DNA of 64,000 nucleotides from Heliopora coerulea. Its lineage: Eukaryota > Cnidaria > Anthozoa > Scleralcyonacea > Helioporidae. Each line of letters begins with the position of its first letter. The first letter of the stretch is position 1. The stretch covers positions 268,501 through 332,500 of the forward strand of contig JASJOG010000217.1 of the NCBI GenBank assembly GCA_030142905.1, in the 5' to 3' direction. Made by a program: the position numbers and the translations under genes. This document shows positions 11,241-21,713 of the stretch, in pieces. The notes under the pieces are model-generated. The model had not been told where the DNA came from and searched no databases. It saw nothing but the letters and a program-made list of their open reading frames with translations.

Positions 11241-11780
11241 AGTTGGTAGAAAGAGAAATAGAATAAACAAACTTAACCAATGACAGAAACGTAACTATAA
11301 CAAAATGAAAACTTGTTGCTTATATAGCAAGCTATACAAGCAGTCACATGAAACAAAATGAAAACTTATTCAATATTGAGCCCGCACACAGCAACAAACC
11401 CGATAGTAAGGGGGTATGCCTGCATGCAGGCTGAATATAAAACACATGAGAGCACAGTGGAAAATTAAACACAACAAATGGCATAGAAAAGTAATACAAA
11501 ATACTGTGAATGTCTGCAGAGGCAGGCATTGACAGATGAGGACCTAAATGAAAGAAAAACATTTATTAAGGCCATGGAGATGGAGAGTACCAAGTGTGTA
11601 AATGAGACGCTGTTCTTGTTTCTTGTGGGTATCACTTGCACCAGTGATGGAGTGGTCGGCACTGTTGAAATGCCTGGCAACAGGTTTGTTGCACTCATTG
11701 TTTTTTATATCATGCAGATGTTCAGCAAATCTGTCAACTAAACGTCACTTATAATTGTGAAAAAAAAAATGAATTACCTA
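11241..11780. other. Unassigned DNA with overlapping short open frames
   Basis: Overlapping frames of 60-77 codons occur on both strands (11,344-11,698), including a plus-strand frame at 11,529-11,741. None has family resemblance, and a palindrome GCCTGCATGCAGGC at about 11,418 adds to the impression of repeat-derived DNA. The stretch between the hammerhead-like fragment and the second Polinton copy may be the rest of a non-autonomous retroelement. Confidence 0.3.
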
Positions 11781-12326
11781 AAGAATACACAATGTCTTCA
11801 ATAACTACTCCAGGAAATTTAGTCCCATTACTAACGTTGTTTATTATTTTTTGAGTTTTGTTCAAAATCGTATCCACTAATTCGTGACACTTGGTGTTTA
11901 ATGGGATAATTCTTTCTACTTTCATTTAATCGAACAACATCTTTGCCTTTGAAATTTAGAATTCTTTAACAGACCCAATATTTTTTAATAATACTAGTCC
12001 TTCTTCATTATTAATAAATGGTTTAACCTGATCATTGCTTTCAATGTGTGATATATGAGATCATGTTAACTCAACATAATCCTTCTGTGTGTTTTATTAT
12101 TATTTTTACTTAATTCACTATCCTCTTTAAAAACACCTTTTGAATACAATTCAATTTTAGATTTGAAACAGGCATTTCTTATTATGCTTATATTCTCATC
12201 TGTCAAACAGGTTTCTTGTTAAGGCTCCTCTTTTTTCTCTTTCAAAATTCTTTGTGTATATGCAAGGTTATTTGCTTTACTTTTGTAAACATCTTTGTCT
12301 ATTTCAGTTTTAGACATATGAAGTAA
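11781..12326 (-). pseudogene. Polinton copy B, sequence downstream of integrase
   Basis: Reading on the minus strand past the integrase tail, decayed coding pieces such as KIELYSKGVFKEDSELSK are visible with several stops. The position corresponds to the stretch that follows the integrase in copy A (about 4300-4500), but the similarity is weak. I see no intact gene. The right-hand limit at about 11,781 is only where coding-like sequence fades. Confidence 0.3.
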
Positions 12327-12756
12327 TTAATTTCTTAGAGTATCCACCTGATCCTGTAATTCTTCAACGCCCAAATTTTCATACTCTGGATATTTATTAC
12401 CAAGATCTTCCATTTCGAACTCCATATCAAATCTTCTGGGAATCCAACTATCTTGTTTACAATCATATCCAAGCCATTTGACAAGAACCATCTTCTTTCT
12501 CTTCAATATTTTCTCCACTGTGTACACAACTTTTTTATCAACCCTGGTAATTCCTCTTCATACAATTTTCCTATTATTGGTTCATTATCTAGATCTTCTA
12601 ATTCATAAACAATTGGATTACCACGTATAACCCTACTTATTTTATACAACTCTTCAGTAAAATTAGCCTCATAACCTTTGGTGAATGTTGATTTATATTT
12701 AGATATTCAGATGGTATCACCAACCATATATTTTGGTAATAGAAAGTCTGCATATC
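12327..12756 (-). pseudogene. Polinton copy B integrase, C-terminal part with chromodomain
   Basis: The minus strand encodes a region with LLPKYMVGD (equivalent to PTPKYMVGD in copy A), then IVYELEDLDNEPIIGKLYEE and, in the 12,327-12,527 frame, VYTVEKILKRKKMVLVKWLG followed by YDCKQDSWIP. The last block is a clear chromodomain (hydrophobic-aromatic cage pattern VEKIL..V.WLGY...SWIP). A coiled-coil-like tail ELQDQVDTLRN ends at 12,327. The upstream half of the same gene lies at 14,326-15,000, beyond the inserted LINE. A frameshift and a stop (after VGDTI) break the frame. Confidence 0.75.
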
Positions 12757-14325
12757 TAATAATAATAATAATTTTAATTATCCATCTTTAGTTTAAAAAA
12801 TACAATGGATTTACATAAGATCTATCCCAAATGATATATAGATTAAAAACTGACATAAAATATAAAAACCTACGGATATACAATACGACATGCTCTTGGA
12901 ATAAATGAGTTCTTATGTCGATTGGTTCCCGATTTTACTACGTTCAGATTACTCTTATTCCTGAGATTATAATTATGTGTTTTAACATTAGGCAAGATTA
13001 TGTGGCAAGGGTGTGATTCATCTGCTTGTATCTTCAAAAACTCTTTCTTGGTTAATTCATCTCGTCTTTTGCTTAGTGTTGGAAGATGGTCATTAGGTAG
13101 ACCAATTATCTTCATACTTCTCCTCTGCACCTGCTCAATTTCGTCCTCTAAATATTTAGGAAGACCTCCCCAAACTGGTGATGCATATTCCAATATCGGT
13201 CTTATTTTCGAGATGTAGGTTGTAAGTCCGACTTCGACTGGTAGCTTAGATCTTCTGCATTCTCTCAAATGGAAGAGTTTTTTGTTGGCTTTACGAACAA
13301 TCTCGAAAACGTGTTTGTTCCATTTAAGATTGTTCTGTTGCCAAACCCCCAGCAGTTTAAACTGTTCAACTCTCTCAATTTCACTATTTCCTATTGTTAA
13401 TATGGGAGGTTCTGGTATCGTTTTGCAGAGACATATCCACATGTCTTTTGTTTTCGAGGAATTCATTTCCATCTTATTATCATCTGCCCATCCTGACACA
13501 GCATTTACTACCTCTTGCATATTGCTTTGTGATTCTATACATATTATTTCGTCCTGGGTACAATCATCCGCGAATTTACACGTATTGGCAGAGACATGAT
13601 CGGGTACGGAATATTCCAAGTCATTAACAAACACGTCGAACAGGAACGGAGATATTGTGGCTCCTTGGGGAACTCCAGCTGGGCAAGGCATAGTACTTGA
13701 TAAAATACCCTGCAAATTTACTTGTTGAGATCTACCTGACAAAAAAACTCTTTATCAATAACCAAAAACTTTTGTTAACATTCAGTTCCGCAAGTTTGAT
13801 GAGCAGAATCCTGTGATCAACAAGGTCAAATGCTTGTCTAAAGTCAATAAACAAGGCATGAACACCCTTCCTTCCATCTGGTTTATTATCAGTGGCATTG
13901 AACCAATTCTGGGTTATATTAAGTGAAGCAGAAACTGTTGAGCATCCGGCTGTGAAAGCATGCTGTGTATTATTAAGCTGTAGATCGGACTTGTTCAGCT
14001 TCATTTGCAGTCGTTCAAGGACTTTTCCCAAGTGTGGCAAGACAGATATCTGTCGGAAATCATTGTTAATATCATCTGGTGGAAATGCTTTTGGTACTGG
14101 ACTAATAAGACCATGTTTGTAAGCCGTTGGATATTTACACTGGGTTATACTTGCAACAAAAATGTCATGTACAACAACTGCCAAATCCTCTGAGAAATGT
14201 CTAAGCAGCCAAGCATTAACATTATCCGAACCAGTTGCCTTATTAACATCTAGGTGGGCAAGAGCACTCTTAACCTGACCGATACTTGGAATATCTATAT
14301 CCGTATAGTGTATTTGAAACCTCAT
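12757..14325 (-). mobile_element. 5'-truncated CR1/L2-group LINE inside the Polinton integrase
   Basis: The element lies on the minus strand. Its 3' end is a short ATT-type tail (taataataataataa at about 12,757-12,772), preceded by an AT-rich 3' UTR and a reverse transcriptase. Its 5' end is truncated within the coding region at about 14,325, where Polinton integrase sequence resumes. Tails made of short tandem repeats instead of poly(A) are typical of the CR1/L2 group. Comparison with integrase copy A shows about 35-40 bases of target missing between the two junctions, so no target-site duplication is seen. Confidence 0.8.
12870..14325 (-). pseudogene. LINE reverse transcriptase (truncated, one frameshift)
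   Basis: Two minus-strand frames (13,732 to 14,325 and 12,870 to 13,742) overlap by 11 bases and together give the fingers-to-thumb part of a non-LTR reverse transcriptase. Motifs: ISVLPHLGKVLERL, QHAFTAGCSTVSASL, ALFIDFRQAFDLVDH (first catalytic D), PAGVPQGATISPFLFDVFVNDL, and KFADDCTQD (FADD catalytic pair). The C-terminus NSFIPRACRIVYP is a normal LINE ending. The frame joins the upstream Polinton integrase residues NNTKHGSILMK without a stop, giving a chimeric open frame. The endonuclease domain is absent. Confidence 0.85.
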
Positions 14326-15000
14326 TTTCATTAGTATGCTACCATGTTTAGTATTATTATCCACTAATTGGTCTAAGACATCAATCCATCTATATGTCCC
14401 CTTGGTGTAGAAATATATTTAATGTTTTAACTCCAACATTACAAAACAGTGGCATTCTTGAGGTATATACTGTTTAATAGATAGAAAAAAAGCTTCTCAA
14501 CGTTTCAAGCAAAGGCCCTTCATGACTAATCTGCTGATGAAGGGCCTTTGCTTGAAATGTCGAGAAGGTTTTTTTTTATCTGTTAGATAGTGTATACCTC
14601 AAGAACGCCACTGTTTTATCAAAGCTATCCACACTGGACCCCCGTGCCTTAGAATCCAACATTATAAAACTCTTTTCCATCATCAAACTGAACTAAATTG
14701 GGATATTCACCAAATCGTTTTCTTAAATTGTTTTACTAACTCTGTTACAGCTTTGGTCATATTACTTGTGTCTTTTCTATAAACTGGTATAACAAAAGCA
14801 TATTTACTAAGTATTTCAAAACCACATAGAATCCAATATCCATTGTTTTGGTTTTTATACTTAATGATATGAACTAGATCCATCACTATTTGTCTATATT
14901 TATGCTTTCTTATAATTGGTTTATATGTAGTATAAGTATTCTGTGTCTTTATCAAGTTTTTGTATTGTAATAAATTCCTCCCAGCTGTCATTTTTTTTCT
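14326..15000 (-). pseudogene. Polinton copy B integrase, N-terminal/core part, interrupted
   Basis: On the minus strand from 15,000 down: KKMTAGRNLLQYKNLIKTQN, a block ending MDLVHIIKYKNQNNGYW, then FEILSKYAFVIPVYRKDTSN and KAVTELVKQFK (frame 14,707-14,991), then after a frameshift VQFDDGKEFYNVG, where the palindromic insert enters (14,442-14,654), then TKGTYRWIDVLDQLV and NNTKHGSILMK up to the LINE junction. The D of MDLVH and the D in FDDGKEF correspond to DDE catalytic positions. Apart from the two insertions and one frameshift the region parallels copy A. Confidence 0.8.
14442..14654. repeat. Palindromic insert with 10-bp target duplication and hammerhead-like core
   Basis: Two arms of about 80-90 bases are inverted copies: AAAACAGTGGCATTCTTGAG at the left pairs with CTCAAGAACGCCACTGTTTT at about 14,600-14,622, and the arms meet at GACTAATCTGCTG. 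Inside is a hammerhead-like core (CTGATGA at 14,534, GGGC..GCTT stem, GAAA at 14,554). The right arm is about 35 bases longer. The insert is flanked by TCCAACATTA at 14,432-14,441 and 14,655-14,664; with one mismatch the repeat extends to 16 bases. Removing it restores the integrase block FYNVGVKTL. It looks like a non-autonomous PLE-type or fold-back retroelement. Confidence 0.75.
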
Positions 15001-15018
15001 ATATCATCATCCATTAAT

Positions 15019-15315
15019 TTACATTATATATAAATCTATAAGAGCCTTACAACCGTCAAAACTCATGTTATTTTGGTCTTGTAGATAAAAAATCATATGA
15101 TTAACCACTCTTGGATAGATCCATTTAAGCTTTGATTTGTAGGTATTGGTAAAGAAACTGATATATGTGTTTGACAAACGGTCTATAGAATTGCATAATA
15201 TTTTCATGAATTCCAAATTTCTATTTATATTAACTCGATTCAATTTGGTAGCAGTATTAGTTGAAAATGCTAGAACATCACCAAATTTTCCCCATATTTG
15301 AATTAGGTTCCTGAG
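15019..15315 (-). pseudogene. Unknown ORF upstream of Polinton copy B integrase
   Basis: An open minus-strand frame of about 95 codons ends at 15,019 just before the integrase region; it contains NINRNLEFMKILCNSIDRL and KWIYPRVVNHMIFYL. I do not recognise it. It may be the upstream part of the Polinton copy or host sequence. At its 5' side (about 15,315) the Copia fragment begins, so the reading frame start is artificial. Confidence 0.3.
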
Positions 15316-16660
15316 AACCACAATATTACACCAAGATCTTTCATCTTGCCATCAATTTTGAGTTACTGGTAGCTATTATAATACACTGCTTGGCATCGAT
15401 GTGACCGACTGAATTAAACATCAATCAAATAGTTATGTAACATGTTATTCCAGTTTCTGCCACTCTGTTTAAGGCCGTATAACGATTTCCTCAACTTCAT
15501 ACTGTTTCACCATTCTTACCAAATTTCTCAAAACTGTTCGGCTGTTCCATACAAATGTTGCAATCGATTGGTGGATTTAAATAAGCCGTTTTAACATCCA
15601 TTTTGCACACCATGTAGCATGAGCGCTTGAACTGAACTCATGCGAACAGTAAGAGCAAATGTTTCCTGATAGTCTACCTCTGGAAATTGGGAATAACCCT
15701 TTGCTATATAGCATGCTTCATGGGTTTCTTCCCCCACTAGCTGCTTGCCTTCTGGTGGTGGGGCTAAGTCGTATGTACCATTTATCTTCTAATGCTTTCA
15801 TCTCATCTTTCATGACCTTTTGCCATTTACTTGACTTGCTCGAGTCAATTATTCCAATGGAAATATTCCAACTCTATAGCAATAATTGATTGTGCAATTG
15901 GCATTGTCATTATGAACATCACAATCCAAAATGCACTCATTGAAGTATTGTTGCCTGGTGGGGTATCTAGTGTTACCTCCATTCTCTGCAACACTGACAT
16001 TTTCATCTAATTGCACATTATTTGGCACCTCATCATTTGCAATTGTTTTTGTGTCCAGTAGAAATTCATCCTCCAGATCACAAGTTGGACTTATCTCATT
16101 CTCAGATCTGTCAATGAATCTTACACACCTAACTTTGGTAACCTTATTTGCTTCAGGGTAATAAACTACATATGCTGGACTCTCTGTCGTAGACTACAAA
16201 AATTCCTTTTACACTTAGGCATAACATGTTGAGCCAAAGTTGGTTGTTTAGTTGTCAGAGCTTAATACGGGATTTTTCCTAGCCTTCAATTGAAGCATCT
16301 GTTCCTTATACTGTATATACTGCTGTGATTATGGCATACACCCACAATTATTTGGGTAGGTTTACCTTAAGTAACCAGCATCTTTCTACCATTCCATTCT
16401 CATATTGGAAATATGGGGCATCTGTCTCCTGTTTTAACACATTTTTGTGAAGTATGGATTTGAAACCTTGCCCCACAAATTCCATGCCATTATTGTCAAT
16501 AACTTCAAAATACCTTATCGTTCCAATTCTGTTACTTCCAATAAGCTCCTTTTGCTGGAGGCACTTTACATTAAATTCAACAAACCAGAACTAAACTGTG
16601 GCCTCAAAGTTAGCAAATACCTGACACTGTTTCTGTAAACACCAGATATATTAGCACTTC
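15316..16660 (-). mobile_element. Ty1/copia Pol fragment (integrase end to reverse transcriptase)
   Basis: Reading the minus strand downward from 16,660, with frame changes: VIDNNGMEFVGQGFKS (integrase catalytic D region), NGMVERCWL (E of the DDE triad), LWVYAITAVYT, then SSAYVVYYPEANKVTKVRCV (the Copia hinge after integrase), and the reverse transcriptase N-terminal part with YSQFPEVDYQETFALTVR, KMDVKTAY (first catalytic aspartate), SLYGLKQSGRNWNNML and KMKDLG. It stops abruptly at about 15,316 where Polinton-side sequence begins. No LTRs were found. Several stops and frameshifts show long inactivity. Confidence 0.85.
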
Positions 16661-17735
16661 TTTTGTTTAGTGGTAGCTTTGTAATTTTATTCTCCAACAT
16701 CTCTCAATGATGTCATCTCCCCAAGGTTCATGTATATGTATCAGCTTGCCTGATAATGATTTTGGAATAAAATCGAAATATTACCATTTCTTACTTGTCT
16801 TGGGGTTTACAAAATGCTAACATTGGGAGTTTGTTTCATTTTGTATTTCCTTAAACTGTCGGCTGGTAACAGCTTCCAGTATGAGTACACTTTGCCGAAA
16901 ATTTTCGCTAATATGGGGGCACCATTTAATGGAATAACTGGGGGATCCTGACACATTTTCCACCAGAAGAAAAAACATACATTCAAGTGGCTCAAAGAGT
17001 TAATTTCTTATTATGATTCTTAGTGATTTTCATAAAATGGATACCAATATATTAATAAAGTAGTTAATTTAACTTTGATCACAATTTTGGGAAATTTTGT
17101 TTTTCATCTATTATACCGAATATTTGTTGTGGCTTATTGATAACTAGCAGATGATCTACAAGATAACTCACATCAACTAATGCTTGTTCACATTTTCTTA
17201 CGAATTGAAGAACACAATATTTAAACCACTCCAAATTATTTTGTATATTTTAATATTGCATTATTCCCACTTATAGTTTAAAGTGCCCATGAACATTTCG
17301 AAAAAAAAAAAAAAAAAAATATTTCATGGACAATATGAATACAGTATGCAAATAAAAATTAAATATAGTGGCCCATTTACTTCTTATGACCCTTGAAAGT
17401 TGAATACTTTTTCTGAATCCAGCTGAATTTTCACACAGGAGAAGACTTGGTACTACTCTATTAGTTACATCATTTACGGAATGGGCCAAAGTGGACTCCT
17501 TTGAAAACATCAGTCATCTCTGTATGAAAGTTTATGTTTGAGGGAAAAAAAGAGTCAAAGTATGATGCTTGACTGAAGAGAGACAATATTGGAATATTAT
17601 TGGTCCCTTCTGTTTATCCCAAAGAAGAGCAATCTTTGTCAAGTCATGACCAACAACAGGTGGGTTGGCATAGTGATTTTTACCATCACTATTCATTGTT
17701 ACAAAAATATAATTTACTTGGCTGTCACATTTTAG
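16661..17735. other. Non-coding AT-rich DNA
   Basis: No family resemblance on either strand. A run of 18 adenines lies at about 17,303-17,320. The short minus-strand frames at 16,807-16,995 and 17,271-17,510 are low complexity. If the exon candidate that follows is real, this is intronic DNA. Confidence 0.45.
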
Positions 17736-17834
17736 ACATTGAAAGAAAAAATGAAGCCCAGTAAAGTTCCACCAGTGTCTTCAGATGACTTGCCTAGTAC
17801 CTTAAAAGTTTTAGAAGAGGAACCAGAACCAAGG
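17736..17834 (+). CDS. Candidate internal exon of an unknown host gene
   Basis: A 99-base segment is preceded by a splice acceptor (ggctgtcacattttag) and followed by a donor (AAGG|GTAACT). It is open in one frame for exactly 33 codons and encodes a hydrophilic, acidic peptide starting TLKEKMKPSKVPPVSSDDLP and ending EEEPEPR. Phase is 0 at both ends. The local codon composition is unlike the AT-rich surroundings. No domain is recognised, and the peptide looks like a disordered linker. It may belong to the same gene as the 48-base candidate at 21,666. Confidence 0.45.
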
Positions 17835-19402
17835 GTAACTTTTCCTTCTATATGGGTCATATGTCAATCGTACTGATTCTTGAAAACCTGAATACTGAAA
17901 CCATACTTCAGTTAAATGCCACAACCTTAGTCCACAAATTTTTTTACATGGCTCTTTATTTTTCACACTTCAGAATCTCTAGTTAACAAAAGGGTTTGTG
18001 GAATGAAACAGGCATCTCTAACAAAACAGACAAGCTGTTTAGACGGGTTTGCCTCAAAGATGGTAGCATATTCATAAAGTGGAATGTATGGTGATTTAAT
18101 TCAGAAGCACATTTTCTTGTCAGTTTCCATTCAGTTTCCAGAAAACTTGAGTTAGTGGCATTAATCAGTTCACTATTAAAGTTTTAATCATATTCGAAGT
18201 GTTTCATTGAAAAGGGTGAGTGGCAATAACAAACCTTGGATGTTTTCTAAAATATAGTATTGAGTGTGGTATGATTTAGGCATATCATAGCTGCACTTAA
18301 TTTTAATTACAACTTGGACAGGTAGACAAATGATTCAAAAATGGAGAAGCAACAGAACTTTGGTAGGTTTTACATACTGTACCCATTAAATCTTGCAGAC
18401 ATTTTTTAAAGGTGGTAACTTTTGCAATTTTTAGCTTATGATGCTGGCAATGGAGGATGACTTGATGAATTCTCCAATGCACTCTATGTATGAGAAAGAA
18501 ACATCTTGAAAGGAGAGAAAATGAAAGCAATGAATGTCCCACCCACATCTACTGGCAAATGGACTAAATTGTTTATTTGACTTCTACCTGTATAAGTGAT
18601 TGGTGTAAACATGCTGACATTCAATATTGTCTAATTATTGAGTGCCAAATATCCACTCCACTAAAAGGAAAGTTTGTTGTTGCACAGTATGCAAAAACAA
18701 AAAAAGGCATAAAAAATGTCACCAACTGTCCGAGAAATTCAAGAAGGAATGACAGTGAATGAACAGTACTCAATCACACACAGCATAAAATAATTTGTCA
18801 CTATTATTTATTCGACATCCTCTTTAAAACCAGTAAAATCTTTTTCAACACTGAATGTACTTCTTATTGAATGGCAAGTACGTGCAGGTAGCGGTATTCA
18901 TTTACTACCGAGATGACCATGAACTAAATAAGTAAATTTGAGGGAACGCAATGAGACACAGGAACTTGTTAAGGAACAAAAATGACCCAAATCAGAAGCG
19001 TTGTCCTCCTACACTATAGCATGACAGATTCATGAGATATAGCCATCATTCTTCTTACTCTGTTTGTACTTTCAGGCAGCTTGTTGCAGGGTCCACTTCT
19101 CAAGACAAATGACTCTGAAGCCTGGATGTAATGTTACACATTATGGTATCTTACTGACATCTTGTAACACCAACTTATCATAGAGCACTGCCAAACATCC
19201 TTTAATGCTTTGAAGGGGCCTCCACCCGACGGTGTCCACATTTACACCTATGAAGAAAAATGTGTTAAGTTTTATAAGAGAAACGAAATAGAGACTGCCT
19301 TCTAATTGCTGTAAAAGCTCTCTCTCCTTCCTTTCATTTCATCTCAATCCTCAGTTGTACTCTTCCAACCAAGATTCATCAGCGAGAGGCTCATCATTGT
19401 TA
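17835..19402. other. Non-coding DNA, one weak exon candidate at 19,076-19,145
   Basis: Mostly featureless. At 19,076-19,145 a 70-base segment follows an acceptor-like tract (tgtttgtactttcag) and ends before GTATCT; one frame is open (begins AACCRVHFSRQM). Its length is not a multiple of three and the peptide is unremarkable, so I regard it as weak. The ORFs at 18,303-18,548 (minus) and 18,577-18,762 (plus) show no family resemblance. Confidence 0.3.
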
Positions 19403-19517
19403 GCAAGATGCAATAACTTTGGGTGAAGCAAGTACTTGAAATATACGAAAAGAAACTTCGATGTTTCTTTTTGTATATTTCAGGTACTTGCATCACCCAA
19501 AGTTATTGCATCTTGTT
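19403..19517. repeat. Near-perfect 115-bp fold-back (MITE-like) repeat
   Basis: The left arm, starting GCAAGATGCAATAACTTTGG, is repeated in inverted orientation and ends CCAAAGTTATTGCATCTTGT; the arms meet near 19,460 in AGAAACTTCGATGTTTCT. Almost the whole sequence is paired, with only a few mismatches and a minimal loop. This is typical of small fold-back elements or degenerate MITEs. I see no clear target duplication (flanks attgtta and tatcctt). Confidence 0.75.
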
Positions 19518-21665
19518 ATCCTTGACAACCTACACTGGCACCCATTGCTCATCTTTGTTAGGCATATCAACACGAATTTTGCCACTCTCATATAATACAG
19601 TCTGTACTTGCGATCCTCTGTGTTCGACTTCAAAAACATTTCCTGGAAATAATTGTATCCTGAATCAAAAGTAGTACACAACTTCTTATAGATTTCTGAT
19701 TAACAACCTTCACACGTTATACTTCAACCTCAAACTAATAAAGTTGTGTAGCATCTCACTGTTATGGTTTGTGTTCTTGTTGATTGAAGTTGGGTTCCAT
19801 AAGTGACATCACAGACCCAGTCCCCATACTCACATGAAGTTTTCATAATAAGGTAGTATTTTGACCGATTTTAACTGTGTATAACTCGTTAAAAAACCAT
19901 TTAATAAATTGTTCTTTTTTTCATAATCGAATAAGCAGTTTTCAAGCTGTAGTTTGTTATAAAATCAGCAGAGGGTTCATTAGGCACTTTAAATTTGAAA
20001 TGATTTAGTCACTTCATTAACGGAGTTAATTAAGATAAGTTTTTTAAGCACCTTGCAGTTAAGCTGAAAAGCAATTCAGTGATTACTTCCATTTTATTCT
20101 TCCTACACTCATTACAAATCTACCCTATTTGATAATTATCCCGCATCACACTTAATCATTTCTGGGAATGAAAAAGGAGATAGTGTGCTTTGATCGTTAG
20201 TTGAACGTGTACAAAAAGAGTTTAAAATGCAGGGTAGGAATGTTTAAAAAAAAAAGGATCAACGACATCATTACTTCTTCCTAACTGGACAACATCAGCT
20301 GTTTCACATAATAATCACACAGCTGTAGTTAATTTTGTTTTTAATATTTGATTCATGTTATTCAATAAAGTTTTGACTTGATCAAAAAATTTCAGTTTTT
20401 AGTTGCATTGTAAAATTCATTGATTTTCAAACTGCAGGTAATTACCAAGTCAGAAGTAATTTCATGATTTCATAAGTTGAACAGCTGAAGAGTAAATTTC
20501 ATAATTTTTAATATATTAATATCATTTATGTTGCAGTCTTAAAATAAGAATGTGGTCACAAACTTTCAATAATTTGCAGGTGAAACAACTTTTTAACTAC
20601 ATCATATTACTAATGTTGACATGGAAATAAAGAGAGAATATAATTCTCTTTTATATTAACACACCTGTCAATTATTTTTCAACTTTAAATCTACTCTATA
20701 TTTGATATGCTTCCATTCAGAGTAAACACATTCAGTTCAAAATAAAGCTCAACCTCTAGTCATTTAATAAAGTTTATGTACTGACTTTAAATTTCACTGC
20801 CTCCGTTAAATTAAATGTGATTATGCAATTCTACTGAGGAGGGGTGTAACTGCAGCCTTTTTTGTTTGAAATCTTATATATGCCCTCATTTCCCAAAGCC
20901 ACAAAGATCTACTAAGCTTGTAATGATCAAAGTCACCATGGCAGTGCCTTGATACTACTACCTAATCCTTACCCTTCAAAATTCTTAGTTGTGCCATCAT
21001 TTTTACTACTAATAAATCACAATTTAGATTAATCGATCTCCATGTCGATATGATTAGCCACAAGAGTGTACTAATGATTTTCAACAACTAACCCTTCAAT
21101 GGCTCATCAATTCCATTTTTGATACTATGATAAACATTGGTGTAATATGCTTATAACAAAATGATGATGTATCATGAGATAGATAAATTGAGTTTCTAAA
21201 TCAGTTGATGGGACAGACTGAGAGACGTATCACTTATTTCAAAACAATTTTAAAGATATCTGGTGGTGAATTCAGAAGCTCTTCTTCTTCTTCTACTGAC
21301 TGTGCAAATAACATACTTCTAAGTAAGTAGATTGCTGCTAATCACTAAGATAGTAATAAATGTCATCACCATCAGGCGTCCATACAAACTGACCCTAATT
21401 TTTCTGATCCTGCATGAAATACACTGTCTTCAAAGGATTCCTTGAAATTTAAACCAATACATATTTGCAGTTGTGTCATGGCATATTATGAGCGGTGGAA
21501 AAATTGTCCAAAATTGATCTTTGGGAGCCTCTGACTGTTGAAAAGTCTCATGAATTATGTACATTACTACAGAAACTCTAAACTATTCACACAATACTCC
21601 AGTGTTTAGAAAAGCATGTAGAATCAGCACATTTAAATTTATTCTGTAATTTCTTTCTTTTTCAG
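19518..21665. other. Non-coding AT-rich DNA
   Basis: No open frame with family resemblance, no LTR, no long inverted repeat. A strong polypyrimidine tract just before 21,665 belongs to the next exon candidate. A short trinucleotide run of CTT occurs at about 21,280-21,295. Confidence 0.45.
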
Positions 21666-21713
21666 AATACATTAAAGCCAAAGTGTGGATCAGTACTACA
21701 CAAATTTCCTCAG
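21666..21713 (+). CDS. Candidate 48-bp internal exon of an unknown host gene
   Basis: The segment is preceded by a strong acceptor (taatttctttctttttcag) and followed by a consensus donor (CAG|GTGAGG). It is 48 bases long, open in the phase-0 frame, and encodes NTLKPKCGSVLHKFPQ. Length divisible by three and the quality of both splice sites make it one of the best exon candidates in the window. It is on the same strand as the 17,736 candidate. No domain can be assigned to 16 residues; a second frame is also open, so the phase is not proven. Confidence 0.45.

Noticed and set aside
11465..11741. Overlapping open frames on both strands as a gene
   Set aside because: Both strands are open over the same interval, with no family resemblance or splice context; likely chance or repeat-derived.
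13000..14193. Plus-strand frames of 62-105 codons over the LINE
   Set aside because: They are antisense shadows of the minus-strand reverse transcriptase.
17303..17320. Poly(A) run as the tail of a processed pseudogene or LINE
   Set aside because: No coding or LINE 3' UTR-like sequence precedes it on either strand.
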